In this document: positions 47,808 through 60,319 of the stretch, in pieces | Position numbering within the stretch: position 1 is the stretch's first letter | How the letters are laid out: the number at the start of each line of letters is the position of its first letter | Assembly: GCA_008360975.2 (NCBI GenBank) | Contig: CM039184.1 | Location: 34,955,797-35,019,796 of the forward strand | Length of the DNA stretch: 64,000 nucleotides | Reading direction: 5' to 3' | Source: Lichenostomus cassidix | Taxonomy: Eukaryota > Chordata > Aves > Passeriformes > Meliphagidae | Program-made: the position numbers and the translations under genes | The notes under the pieces: generated by a model | Database searches by the model: none | Seen by the model: only the letters and a program-made list of their open reading frames with translations | What the model was told of the DNA's origin: nothing

Positions 47808-50800
47808 TTTTGAATAGCCCAGATTAATAACACGGAGGTCAGAGTGCACAAGCAACCTGTGACTACTTCATCAGAGCTTTAGTTGGTCTGTGAACTTCAG
47901 TGCTGGTAATGTGCTTTTTTTCTGTGAACATTGAAGAAGACCTGATGTATGACCTAGTTTTCTCTTTTTAACTGTAGTTCTGTGAGTTATATTGGTCATG
48001 TTATACGGTAATGGTAGAGTAAGGGAAGAGAGTTTGTGCTAAAAGCAGAACAACATTGAGACTATCAGATTGCACCACTTTCCACTGAAGAAATACATGG
48101 TATTTGTTGCAGGAAGTTGAAATTACCTGTATTTTGTTTGTAGACAGTTTATGTAACATCATTGAAATTCAAATTTATGGATGTTTGCCTTCAGATCATG
48201 GCTAGATATAACTTTCTGATGAACTGAAAGTGAAAGTTATATTGTATGAATGACTGCGTTGTCATAGGAAACCTCTGCTATAGACAGAAACTCTCAGTAT
48301 GGTGAAAGCTCCTGTCTCCAAAAATTACAATATTAGGCTCATGTAAGACATTATTTGTAAGAAAGTATGAATCCACATATAACCCTATTTTTGTAGATGA
48401 ATAGTTGAAACACACAGCCTTGCCAGCCGGGAAGTGTGTTGCTGCAGTCCAGTAATTACACAGAGGTAAAGAGAGATATTTTCTGCTTACTAAAAATTTT
48501 GCAGTGGCTTCACACGTGCTTAATGCAGCATCCTGGAACTGAGAGTGATCCCAGTAACTTGAGATGTGCTTCACACTTTAATGTTCATTTCACTGATAGT
48601 GATTTTAATGCAGCAAAGTTTTGAAGTAATGTTGACCTTAATATTAATGTATGACTGCATCATGTTTACTACCTCAGAAAAAAAAAAAAATCCTAACTTT
48701 TAACCCTATATGAAGGTCAGTCTCATATTTTAAAGAGATTTAAAAAAAAAAAAATAGGAAAAGGCCAAATAGAAAATGAAACAAATTCAGTTTCAAAATG
48801 TCTGTATTGACTAGAGATCTAACTAAATGCAGGATTTACATTTTTATACTTGGGATATTGAGCTATAAAATGCCTCTTTCATTTTCTCTACAATGAACTC
48901 AGTTATTTGAATTTTGTGAAACTTGGACTTGCTTCTGGTCAAAATATAACAAGTACAACTTAAAAGATATCTGTGCATACGTTGAAATAAATATATTTGA
49001 ATCCATAATACCAAGTTTCCTGTTCTTCACTGTACATTCTCAATTTTGATTATTTAATTTTATAAATTATGTTAGAGAGTTTTTCTTCTGAAATTACGGA
49101 GTACAAGATTTTTGCTTTTAGCTTCTTGATGTACCTTGCAAGAGCAGTTTGATTACTGAAGGGATTTTGACTTGACAGCATGGCTTTATCAATGGGAAAA
49201 GAAAGAGTTGCCCTGAGTTTGGTGAGAGTCCAGCTCAGAAGAATAATGGTCATCTTGAAGGCAACTGCAGCTCATCTCAAAATGTATTTAATTGGCTGGA
49301 GTAAAAGTATTGTCATGTTGTGAGAAAGGGAGAGGTGGGAAGAATTGCAAATGATTGAAGTTCTACACTTTATCTAGACAGAATTCATTGAGAATGTGTC
49401 TGCTGTATGATAAATTTAGGAGTCCTCCCACATACCTGTGCTGTCTGCAGTCAAGGAACTCAAATACAACCCAGCAGTAAAAATGAAAACTCCAGTGATG
49501 AAACATTAATATGCAAACAAATTCTTACTATTCACATAGTTGATTGAATTGGTTATAATAGATAGGTAATTGCACTTTTCAGTACTTTTGGAGTCAGTAT
49601 ACAAAGTGTTTTTTCCACAAGCTCCATATCGGTCAGTCTATCTTTAGTTGCCCACCCTATGAAATGCTTTCTGGTTGTGCATCATGCCTACATGCTGCAT
49701 CCCTTTAGCGTGTGAACATGTGAAGAGTTTTTGAGATGGGAACCAGTGAGCAGCCTGTAATTAGCAAGATTGTGTTCTCTGGATGACAACTTCTAAAAAT
49801 ATTATGCCATACTTATATCAAGCGTTGTTCATGAGATATTTGAAGTAGATCTGGATTTAGAACAGTATAGTCACTCTGAGCAATCTTGAAATACTAGAAG
49901 CACATTTATTAACGTGGCAAATTTTTCTACTTTGCATCTCAGATTTAATTTACATTTCCTTAGAGTTAAATTGAATTATGGCTGAAATTACATTTTTGTA
50001 AAATTCCTCATGTGGAATACTCAAATTTCATCTTGTAAACAGGAATGAAAATTTCTAAATCTGAGTAAACATTGGTTTCTGCATTGGCTTTTCTCTGAAA
50101 CATCAGCTGTTTACTTTCCACTTGAAAAAGCATTATTACATTGCAGTAATAGACTAAAGAACTTGACAAAAGACTTCAAAAATTAGCTTGCAATTATCAT
50201 CTTCAGCTTCAGTTAACGAACTATGGAAAAAATGTACATTGGTTTCTGAAAAATTTGAAAAGATGTCGTTCTTACACCACATTGCCCTACATTTCTTCTT
50301 TTCTTTTGTAAGTTTCTTCTTAACTTTTTATTTTTCTTTGTAAGTTTTCAGAATTTTTTCTGACTTATTTGCATTAGGCAATTCTTAACTAGTATTCCAA
50401 ATGTGTTACTTCCACAACTTCACTGAGTAGTGTAGTGGAGATGTTAACTACTTTTTACATCTTCAAATTATATGTCTCCTGAATAATCAGGATTAAAACC
50501 TTCAGACAGAGGATGTAGGATAGAAGCTGAAGTCTGCTGCCTTGGACTTTCAGCAAATGTTCCATGTGATCAAATCCAAATTCATCAAATTTTTTTTTCT
50601 GTGTGGTTCTTTGTTATTAGGTGTCAGGAGAACAGGCCTGAAATCTCATATAGTATTGTTTTTTATAAGCTAATCAACTAGGTTTTGCTGTAGTATCAAC
50701 AGAAAAGGATTTTTGCCAAATATTAGTTGTCTGTTATTTAAAAAATTTCCTTTAATTTAAAATTGAAATTTATTCATGATCCTTTTCATGCACAAGTGTT

Positions 50801-53265
50801 GTTTCAATGTTGTCTTCAAATAACTCATTATCTTCTCATTGTACAGAGAAAAAGATAGCAACTTTCAGTTTTCAAAGTTCATTGCAGTTTAATAAAGTGT
50901 GACAAGCTTTCAAATTGATATTCTAGTAGTCTTTCCAAAAATGGTAGCTTGTTACAGTCAAGGTTGCCTTAATTGCAGCACTTGAGTTCACCTAAGTAGA
51001 GTTGGAAAATTTCTTTTACCTTTTCTGAATGTAGTCTTTCAAGTAAGCTTGTAATCACCAAGCAAAATAACATCCTTTAAGAATAGGCAATAGTTTTGTT
51101 CATAGCTACATTTTATGCATCTTAAAGAAAATAATTTCAGGAAACCTTCTACCTTATTTTACTGTGCTATAGTTTTTTTTTTTTTTTAATTTTGTCCTTT
51201 TTCCTGTTTCCAAATCATGGGTGAGTCTGAAACCTGCTAATATTCTAAATATATTATCAATAGCATAAAAGAGAAGTTATTTTCCTGTTCATTCACTGAT
51301 ACTGAGCTTCACATAAAGTAAGAAGAAAAATGAGTGGGTGGTATAAGGAAAGCTGTGAAACGGTCAAAGCAGCAAATTATGATTGTCACTCATAAGAGAA
51401 TTTTAAACCCAGAATTCTGGTAGTAAAACACTGTTTTGCTTAAAGGTCTGTAAAAGTCCTTATAGTGAGATATGGGGTATAAATACTATGTAATAATGTC
51501 CCTGGGAGATTATTGATTTGGTTGCTAAGTGCCTTTTTATTTTTATTTCCTCTAACTAAATGCCTGTGTCTTTTCTAGACTGATTCTTATATGATGGATT
51601 GCTAGGTAGTGTTTACTTTCCAAATCTTAACACAGTCAAGAGAAAGAAGAAACATGCTGTAATGAGGTTAGCAAATGAATGCCTTCAAAGTTTTGTATGT
51701 GAAGAACAAAGGTTTTTTCTGCCCTATTATTTTTGGTAACCCTGCCAAAATCAGACATGTTTAAAGAGTTGTAATAGGTATTCTGACCTTGTTTCACTGG
51801 TGGAGTAAAACAGTTAATAATTTCCATTAAAGTTCTGGAATATTCTATCTCTGTGAAAGAAAATGAATAAACAAAAAAGCCCACAGAATATTTTCTTAGA
51901 GTATTAAGAGAGCTGAAATTCATCTATATTAATTTAATCTTGATGCTTTTCTGTTGAGATAACACAGTACATAATTTGACAGTGTTTGTTTCTGATGATT
52001 CCTTCCTGGATAATGGCAAGCAGTTCCACCATCATTTTTATTTATTTTATTTATTTATTCTGCATAAAAGAAGGCCCTGTTGCCAAAAGCATCTATTTGT
52101 TTAGTGTTGTATGTGTTTATGCAGATTTGTGTTTTGTGCAGTCAAAAATCAAAAGTGTACTTATGCTTGTTTGTTCATTGCTGTGCATCTTGAATGTCTC
52201 ACAGGAAGCATTTGTGACATATGGAATTGTCTAGTTACAAATCTTCTTGTACAAAAATGCAATCATAATTTTGATTAACTTGAAAAGGAATGTTGTTGCT
52301 CTCAGAAATCACTATCCAGACATTCAGTCAGCTTTGGGGGCTTTTCTCTGTGTGTGTGTTGATTTCCCAAATTGAGCTCATGCATCTCTCAGACAGATGG
52401 GCAATTTTATGAAGCTTAAAAATGGCTGAATGCTTTAATGGCTCTGTCATGCGCAGTTTGTTTTTTAAATGTTACTGATTTGTGAACAAAGCATTAATAA
52501 TTTGTATTGAGCAATTATAAAGGATTTATTTTAATAGGACTGGGTCAAACCATGTTTTCTAATTTAAAATAAGCTCCATATGCAGTGGAAAATTTCAGTG
52601 ACGAAGAGTGCCAGAAGCAAGATGATTTGGTGCATGCAAAGAGGTTTTAGCATTCTCCTCTGCCTTCCAAAGTTACAGGTATAAACTCATTTTACTTGGG
52701 GTAGTGATTTTTTATTTTTCCCTTTTTATCCAGTTGTATGCTTATGCATTATGAGACAGAGTGCATGCTTCAGTTTTTGCAGCTTTGCAGGGCTGCTGCA
52801 AAATTGAAACACCCAGCACACAGAGGCAAACAAATATGTTGATTTCATTTATGGTCAGTGACTTAGCAATATTTGTTCACCTGCTGTGAACCCCCATATC
52901 TGCCCTCCCCACAAATTCAAGAAATATGCATTAGGATAAATGAGAAAGTGTTTCACCAAATCACTGCACAATATGGAAGATCTTAACCATTCAGAGTAGG
53001 TGATTGCTGGGGATTTTGCTTTTATATGATATAGAAAACCCTTCAAATCACACTGTTGAAATGTTCTGCAAACATGTGCATGGCATTCAGGGATGAAGAC
53101 TTTGCAGTCTGCTGATTTCTGGCTTTCAAAATTTGAGTGAGTGATGCTATCATCAGAGAGGTGTGGGGGATTTGGGGAGATTGTGATTTGTTTGTTCTGG
53201 TTTTTTACCATATGTAATCTAATTTCTCCTACTGTTACATCAGGAAATATTTTTCCACAATATTT

Positions 53266-53295
53266 TCTATCTTTGATTTTTCTATCTTTGATTTT
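53266..53295. repeat. Perfect 15-nt tandem duplication
   Basis: The unit tctatctttgatttt is present at 53266-53280 and repeated without change at 53281-53295. It is a simple local duplication in AT-rich intron with no visible role. Confidence 0.85.
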
Positions 53296-56130
53296 TTAAA
53301 TTTTTTTTAACTAGGAACCTAATAATTCTTTAATAGGTAGAAATCTCTTAAGAAATGTAGTAGAGGATTTCTGCCTAAGGTCTCTTCTTCCCCTTCATTT
53401 GAAGGGCAACATACTGAATTTGGAGAAGAGAATTGACATTCTTTGTAAAAGGTGCTGTTTATGCACAACTATCAAAATAACAAACTTAGTGCTTTAGATT
53501 TAGCCAGGCAGACATGAGTTTGCTGTCTTAACTCCATTCCTGCCTCATTTAATCACAGAAGACACCCAGATTAATTGTTCTTTATTTGTGGTACACTATT
53601 TCTAGTCAACAAGGAAATCCACTCATGTTTGTAAATATTCTGACTTTGTTAAAGTTTCTGTTTGAAAATGTTATACACTTCTAGTGAGTGGCAAGTGATG
53701 ATGCTTTAAAAGTTTCAAGTATAACTGATTAATTGATAGAATTTGAAAAAAATTATTCAAGGGTCTTACTCTCCCAGTCTTGCATAAAGCAATTCCTGGT
53801 GTGAAGAAAGAAAGATGTACTGTCTATAAGCAAGTGTAATATTATTGAACTCAGTATCCTTTAACACTACAAAGCAATACAGAACAGATGTTAGTCTGAT
53901 TCTTGAGTGGTTTACCTATTGCAGTTTCTAACTGTAGAAAGCAGTGACAGATTATGCTAATGAATGGAAAAAATTAAAATAATCCATACTACATTTGAGT
54001 CTAAAACTACTGCAGTTCTTGAATGTGTTCAAAAACACAAGCTGAAGTGCTTCCTTCTTATCTGCAAACCTCATTCTTGTGGTTTTGTATTGGCAGTTTG
54101 ATATTAATGATAGGAAATAGGCTTTGTGCTACAAATCGTAAAAATACATGAATGTAGCATTGTAGTGTACTATGGGACAAATTCAAACATGTGCATCTAG
54201 TCTGTCTTATAAACAGGACTTTAGAAATCCTTTTTTAAACTTAATCCCTTGTTGTGGTTTTTTTCTTTGAGGGAAATTTAAATGTGTTCTTAGCCAGTGA
54301 GTGACAATCGGCATGCCAGCTGTGAACGTAAGGGTGTGAAACGTAAAATAGTTGATGGTGCCAATTATGCTGGAGCACTTTTATTTTTTTGTGTGTACTC
54401 CTGAAGTAGAGGTGATTAAATTTTGAAGGAAATTTATGGTTACTACTTCTGAACTGAATTGATTATTTCTGTAGAGTCTTGTAAGTGTTGCTAGTTCAGG
54501 TAATTTAACTGAATTTAGAGCTTCAACAAGAACTGTGAGCTAATTTCTTCTTTCTGTTCTCATGTCCAATGTTCATTTTAGTTTTTTGAAGTGTTATCTA
54601 TTTCAGCATTGTTTCCTTCATGGAGTAGGCAATTTAAGCTGTACCTGACAAATGGAATATTTTTTAAATGCTATGCCTTTATGAATTACAGTGAAATAAT
54701 AGTTGTAAAACTTCAATTACAAGCAAACTGCCTTTATTTCAATGGGGTAGAGTTTGGGAGCCCTTCAAAGAAGTGTGAAATTCTGGAAAGGATATGCAAT
54801 TATTAAATAACAAACTATTATAGCACTCTTGTTGGTCATGGTGTCATCTTAATTTTTTATATGGACAATCACTTGCATTTCGCTGTGCTGTAGTGGACTT
54901 CATTTGTCCTCTTTGGGTACTTTTAGAATTCACGTAGTAAAAGGGATGAGCTTGTCCTAGTATAAAACAATTATGTGGGTAGAAAAAGATCTGTGATTAA
55001 ATTGCTTGTGTCTCTTTTAGACTGTCTAATTAAGCTGGCATATACTGAGTTGAATTTTAGCAATGTGCTTTAGGAAAAAAAAAAAAAATGAAACCTGTCA
55101 TGTGCCCAAGAGCAGTTTCCCCCCAACAAGCTCTTCCCCACCTCACCCTGAAGATCTGTGTTCCATATCATGAAATCTGTGAAAAGATGTGCCACTGTCA
55201 ATTCAATTTCAGTTTATTTTGCAAATAATTTTTCTTTAGGCAGATGACATTTTATTTCATGATAGAATCATCTTCTATCCCAACATATTGGCTACTTCAC
55301 AGTTGTTTCTCTGTGGTGTGAAAACAGTAACTTGAATGACACTCCTGCATTACTGAGGCAGCAGCATGAGCTGTGAGGCAGGTCCGGGGCTACTGCACAG
55401 AATTTGATATGAAATAATTTTTAACTCTAAGGTGTCATTCTAACCTATCTTGCTATTGTAAGTGGTACTGCAGATGTATATGTGGTTTTTGGTAATGCAT
55501 CCTTGCAGTGTTTCTGTAAAGCCACTTAAATGCATATGCAGTCTTGTTGTTAAAAGGTAAATACAAAAGAGGTAACAAAATCCTGTAAGCAGAGTTACAT
55601 CCCTGCTTTTATACAAGAGACAAATAGCAGAGTCAAAACAGAGAGAAATTTCTGTTTCCTGTGTTCACTCTCTGCTTTAGGCTGTGTTCTTGAGCATCAT
55701 GGGGAGCAGATTTTCTTGCTTCTTTTAGGTTTTTGTCCAAAACCCAGTGCCCCTGAAGCTGTAAACCCCTTCACAGCTATGGAATGTGATACCAAATCCC
55801 AGGGAACCTGAATGATTCCAGGTTTCAGTAGCTGAGAAAAAAGAATGGGGATGATGGTGAAGTTATTCTTGAAAAAAGAGTCTGTCGATGGGATCTTGAT
55901 CAGTACAATCTGCAGGGACCTAAGGGACAAGAATAGGAATTTGTTTTGGAGGAAACATAGAGGGAGATCATAGCAGAAAAAGATGATTGACAGGAAAAAA
56001 TCAAGACCAGAAACATAATCTGATACATATATTTTAAACTTTAGGGTGCGTTTTGCTTTTCCAGTTTTATCTTGCTGCATAAGGTTGTGTTTTAAGATGA
56101 ATCAACAGTATTTTTCTTAATTTCTCACTG

Positions 56131-56615
56131 TAGCATTGGAGGGCTGGAACATCTCTCTTGAGCAAGACTCAGGTTGGGGAAGTTGGTGGAGGAGTGTGTC
56201 TTATGGAAGGGACCCCACAATGGAACAGGGGAGACTGTGAGAATTCTTCCCCATGAGCAGAAAGGAGTGAGGGGCTGAGACAAAGCTGATTGCGCAGCCT
56301 CCATTCCCTGTCTCCCTTTGCCATTTATGGGGACAAGGTAGAGAAAATCAGGACTGAAGCTGAATCTGGGAAGGGAGGAGTGGGGGGAAGGTGTTTTAAG
56401 ATTTTTATCCTACCCTATTTTGCTTGGTAATAAATTAAACTAATTTCTTCAAATTGAGTGAGTTTTGCTTATGAGAGTAATTGATGTGTGATCTCTCCTG
56501 GTCATTATGTTGGCCCATGTGCCTTTCATTATATTTTCTCTCCCCTTTCTAGGTGAGGAGGGAAGTGACAGAGAGGCTTTGATGGGCACTTGGTGTCCAG
56601 ACAGGGTCAACCCAG
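56131..56615 (+). mobile_element. Partial avian LTR, sense orientation, longer copy
   Basis: The block matches, in order, a songbird endogenous-retrovirus LTR that I recognise: ggttggggaagttggtggag, gaagggaccccacaatgg, ggtagagaaaatcagga, a run to ggggggaaggtgttttaaga, ggtaataaattaa, tctcccctttctaggtgag and tgtccagacagggtcaaccc. An AATAAA at 56429-56434 lies in the expected place. The canonical ending ACCACA is lost after gtcaaccca. The 5' half of the LTR (U3 start) is absent. It shares its 3' part with the copy at 15538-15730, in the same orientation. No viral coding sequence adjoins it. Confidence 0.85.
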
Positions 56616-58407
56616 TATTATTTAAATAGAGCTGTGTTGCTTTAGGACCAAGGTCAGTACCTCTGATGAGGAGTTTAACAGCTGCCTTGCCGTGAGGCAC
56701 AAAAGCAGTGGTTGTCTGGCTGGCACCCAGAAGTGGCCAAGATTAGTGAATGCAGAAGGAAATGGGGTAATGTGATTCATAATAATGACTTGGAAATCTG
56801 ATTTTTCTTCTTTTACGACTCAGAAAATGTAGGGGCTAATTAAAATACTTAGATTAAGCCATGAGAAATCAAAGAGATGCAAAGGGACTCATCTCTAGGT
56901 CTCTGATGATGCAGCTCTGGGATGATATAAAATGCTATTTTTCACTGTTGTTCTGCAAGGCTTTAGGGTACTAGTAATTGTCAAGGAGAATTGAAGTGGA
57001 GTGATTGATGTGTTAAGGTAAAAAGTCAGTGATGTAATCTTCATCCCCTGACACCAGAAGGCATGTTATTTTGTGGTATATCACCTGTTTTACAGAGAAA
57101 GGCTTAGAGCAGATTGATTATGTATGAGAAAGAGTAAGCTAGAAGAATTAGCCAAGAGAGTATTCATCTAGACAGTTTCATTCTTAAATTGAAAAAAAAA
57201 AAAAACTGTGCAAGTGATGATAATGAAAAGCAAATAACCTTAGGGTGAAACATAAGTGAGGAATTTATTGTGTGGAAACAAGAAGAAATAAACTGTTTGT
57301 AATCATTGCAATAGGAATGCATGTTTCAAGCTACATATGGATCTATCTAATGTGTGTCTCTTTTCTGTTGGGCAACTTTGTAGAGACCACTATTAGATAA
57401 GGTGGCATCTAGAAAAAAGCATTAAGATGGTATTGTTATTTTCATGTTATGTATTTTACCATTGTAATTCTAATTTTGTAATTTATATGAATTATATCCT
57501 AGATATATGCAAAGGCATCTAATACAGCATCGTGATTTTCACCCTGTGTTCTTCGAGTTCATAGGGCTAGCTGGCTCTCTTCAAGATTCATTTGGGAGTT
57601 AAAAAGAAAATCTTGGTATTTGAGGAACAAATAGAGAATAATACATCTCACTGATTCTTATGTTGATAACATTATTTCTTTCTGTTTATGTCAGTGGGCT
57701 TCAGTTATGAAAAAAAAATCTTAATTTTACACTGAAAGCTAGTGAGTGATAGCTGCTTTTGATAAATTCTGTTTGCTGTCTGATCAGTACAGCTAAGCAC
57801 TGTGGCTTCTGCTTATTTAGGAAAGAGAGAATTGAGCAAAAAGTAAAGTAGAAGACCGATTTAAATGTAATTAATTTCTGGGAAACAGATGTAAAAGTTC
57901 TCCCTTTTCTGTTGAGCAATCTGGTATAAGAACCTTATTTTTAATTGGGTCATGTCTTAGAGGGAGAGAGGGTTTTTATACCTTAATCCTCTTTCCAGCT
58001 TTTTTAATTGTCTTTATGATCTGTCTTGATTTTCTTCTCTTGATATTGGACACCTGTGCACATATTTAACTCGGAAGTCATTCTTGTCTGTGTGGTGTTT
58101 TGATATCATGCAGTAAATTTGCCAGTAAGATGATCTAACTTTGTGTACTTTCAAATCATTTTTCAACAGGGAAACCAGCAGCATCTTATCTCATTGAGCA
58201 GAATGAACTTAGTCTCCTTAAAATTCCTGTTGATTTGTATGGCAGTCTCATACCAAAGACAGCATCTCATTCACTAGTTTGCTCAGAAGTACCTCTAGCC
58301 AGCTGGAATGCTAACCCAGCAGATAAGATTATGCATTTGAGAAGCTTCATGCCAAGTGAGCATCGATGCTGTTGGTATCCAGCGATATTCCACAGGCACA
58401 GAACATC

Positions 58408-58435
58408 TTATGTTAACATCTTATTGTTAACATAA
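58408..58435. other. Perfect hairpin with paired GTTAAC sites
   Basis: The arm ttatgttaaca (58408-58418) is exactly complementary to tgttaacataa (58425-58435) around a six-base loop (tcttat). Each arm carries GTTAAC, the half-site core bound by HNF1-type homeodomain proteins, though the spacing is not that of a classical HNF1 site. It sits inside a stretch of higher GC than the intron around it. Function is unproven. Confidence 0.5.
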
Positions 58436-60281
58436 TATGAGCTGGGAAAAGAGATTTGCTGTGGGAACATTCTCAGGTGGGCCTCAAGATTTGCATACAT
58501 TTATGCTTGTTTTGTGTTTTAAACTTGTACACGGTTCCCTGGCGCTCTGATCGGATCTCTTGCCTTGCCAGCAGATTATCACACAGCAATTGAATACGTT
58601 CAGTTTGTGGTGTCTCAAAGCACATGTTAACGACTCCAATGTTTGAACAGTAAGACAAATGTTTGTTGGCTGTGGGATGCAAGGAAAACAAGATGTGTGA
58701 AAAGTGTGGTGTACTCTAGTGGTACAACACAAACAATGAATAATGAGCAAAGTTTAAATTGGTTTTGTGCAATTCGTTGAAAAAGTTTTGCGTCTTCCCC
58801 TTATGCTTGTATTCTATTACTGTTTAGTTCCCACTGTCTTGGGAATACAGCTCTTAGGCAAATGACCAAGTATTTCTCTGTTCCTTATATTTTAATGGCT
58901 ATTGCAATTTTAACTTCTGTTTTAATCTGTATTCTGTGGATGTTTCAAGCCTTAAGAGATGTATTTTGGGTGGGCATGTCTCAGGTAAACCACTACAGGA
59001 ACTAAGACAAGACATATGTTTTTCTTAAGCATACATTGATCACAATTAAGGCATTTAGGGATATTTTCCCTGCAGCTTATAATACCTTGAGGGTCACTAA
59101 ACTGCTGTTACAGTAGCTATGTAAGTCTCATGTTTTGTAAAAAAGTTAACAGTATAAATGCTTTTATACTAATAAAACTGCCCACACTGAAGTGAAGCAA
59201 TCTTCTAAATGGCTTTCCTTAACTGTTTAATGCAGGATAAACACTGAGGTGAATCAATGGAAGGTCAACAATCCTAACACGAAGTGGAAGGTAGAGCAAG
59301 TTTCTTCCCTAACTTGGCTGGCCTTACTGGCATTATATTAATGATTTATTTCAGATTATGTCTAACCTCAGCATAAAAGTCTTGAAAAGCATTTGATAAA
59401 TCATTAAAATAGTAGACAATGACTGAAGAGTTAAAATGGTAAAGTAATTTCAGTCACAAAACTGTAGTTGAGCACCTAATGTTGTTTTAATAGAATTATT
59501 CAACTATCTGCTTGATTTTTCCATAAAGTGAAGGGTGCTACCAAGAGTGACACCTCAGGACATATGGACAATACTGGTCAATATACCAGTATTACAGCAT
59601 AGCATAAATTTGATTATAAAGAAAGTAAATAAGAGGACTTCCATTTGGTGCACTTGATCATTAAACCAAATCATAACTTTTTCCATGTTTCCTCACTCAT
59701 TATGAAAATCCATTTAACTCTGGTTTGGTTTTTTTCCTAAAAAGTTGTGCATTGTAGCCAGAATGTAAAATGCAGATGGTGGTAACATGAAGGAGTTATC
59801 TGTGGTAGGAGAAGGGAACCAATTATTCAGAATTCTCTCCTCTTTCCTAATGCACCAACAAGGGCTTCACCACAGGCTCGGATCACTTCCCTCCTTCTTG
59901 CCAGCACTTGCCTGGTTTTGTTTCTTGGTGCTGACAGTCAGTCTGGGACTGTCTTGTGGTGTGATGGACTCAAGTGTTTTTTAATAACAGGCACAAATTG
60001 CTCTCAGAGTGACAATAAATTGTGTGGTTTTGGTGCTCCTAATTGCTGCTTTTGCAGCCTTTCCTCAGTATTGTCAGGGCTGATTTAAGATGACTGCAGG
60101 TTATGACTTAAGCAAGAAAGGCAGTGAAAAAGTAAAGGAGAAAAAGGCATACAGAATTCTTGACATTGCTTAACTTTCATCTCAGACCATTATGGTTACT
60201 TAAAACACCTTCTTATCTTTTAAAGCACATACCTTTATAGCAATTAATAATATTTAGTGGATGACATTATATAATTTATAT

Positions 60282-60319
60282 TCATATTATTTTGTAATCT
60301 TCATATTATATTGTAATTT
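60282..60319. repeat. AT-rich 19-nt near-tandem repeat
   Basis: The unit tcatattattttgtaatct (60282-60300) is followed by tcatattatattgtaattt (60301-60319), differing at two positions. It is low-complexity, slippage-type sequence. Confidence 0.7.

Noticed and set aside
52855..53211. 118-codon minus-strand frame
   Set aside because: No homology recognised, composition typical of intron, and chance frames of this length are expected in 64 kb read in six frames.
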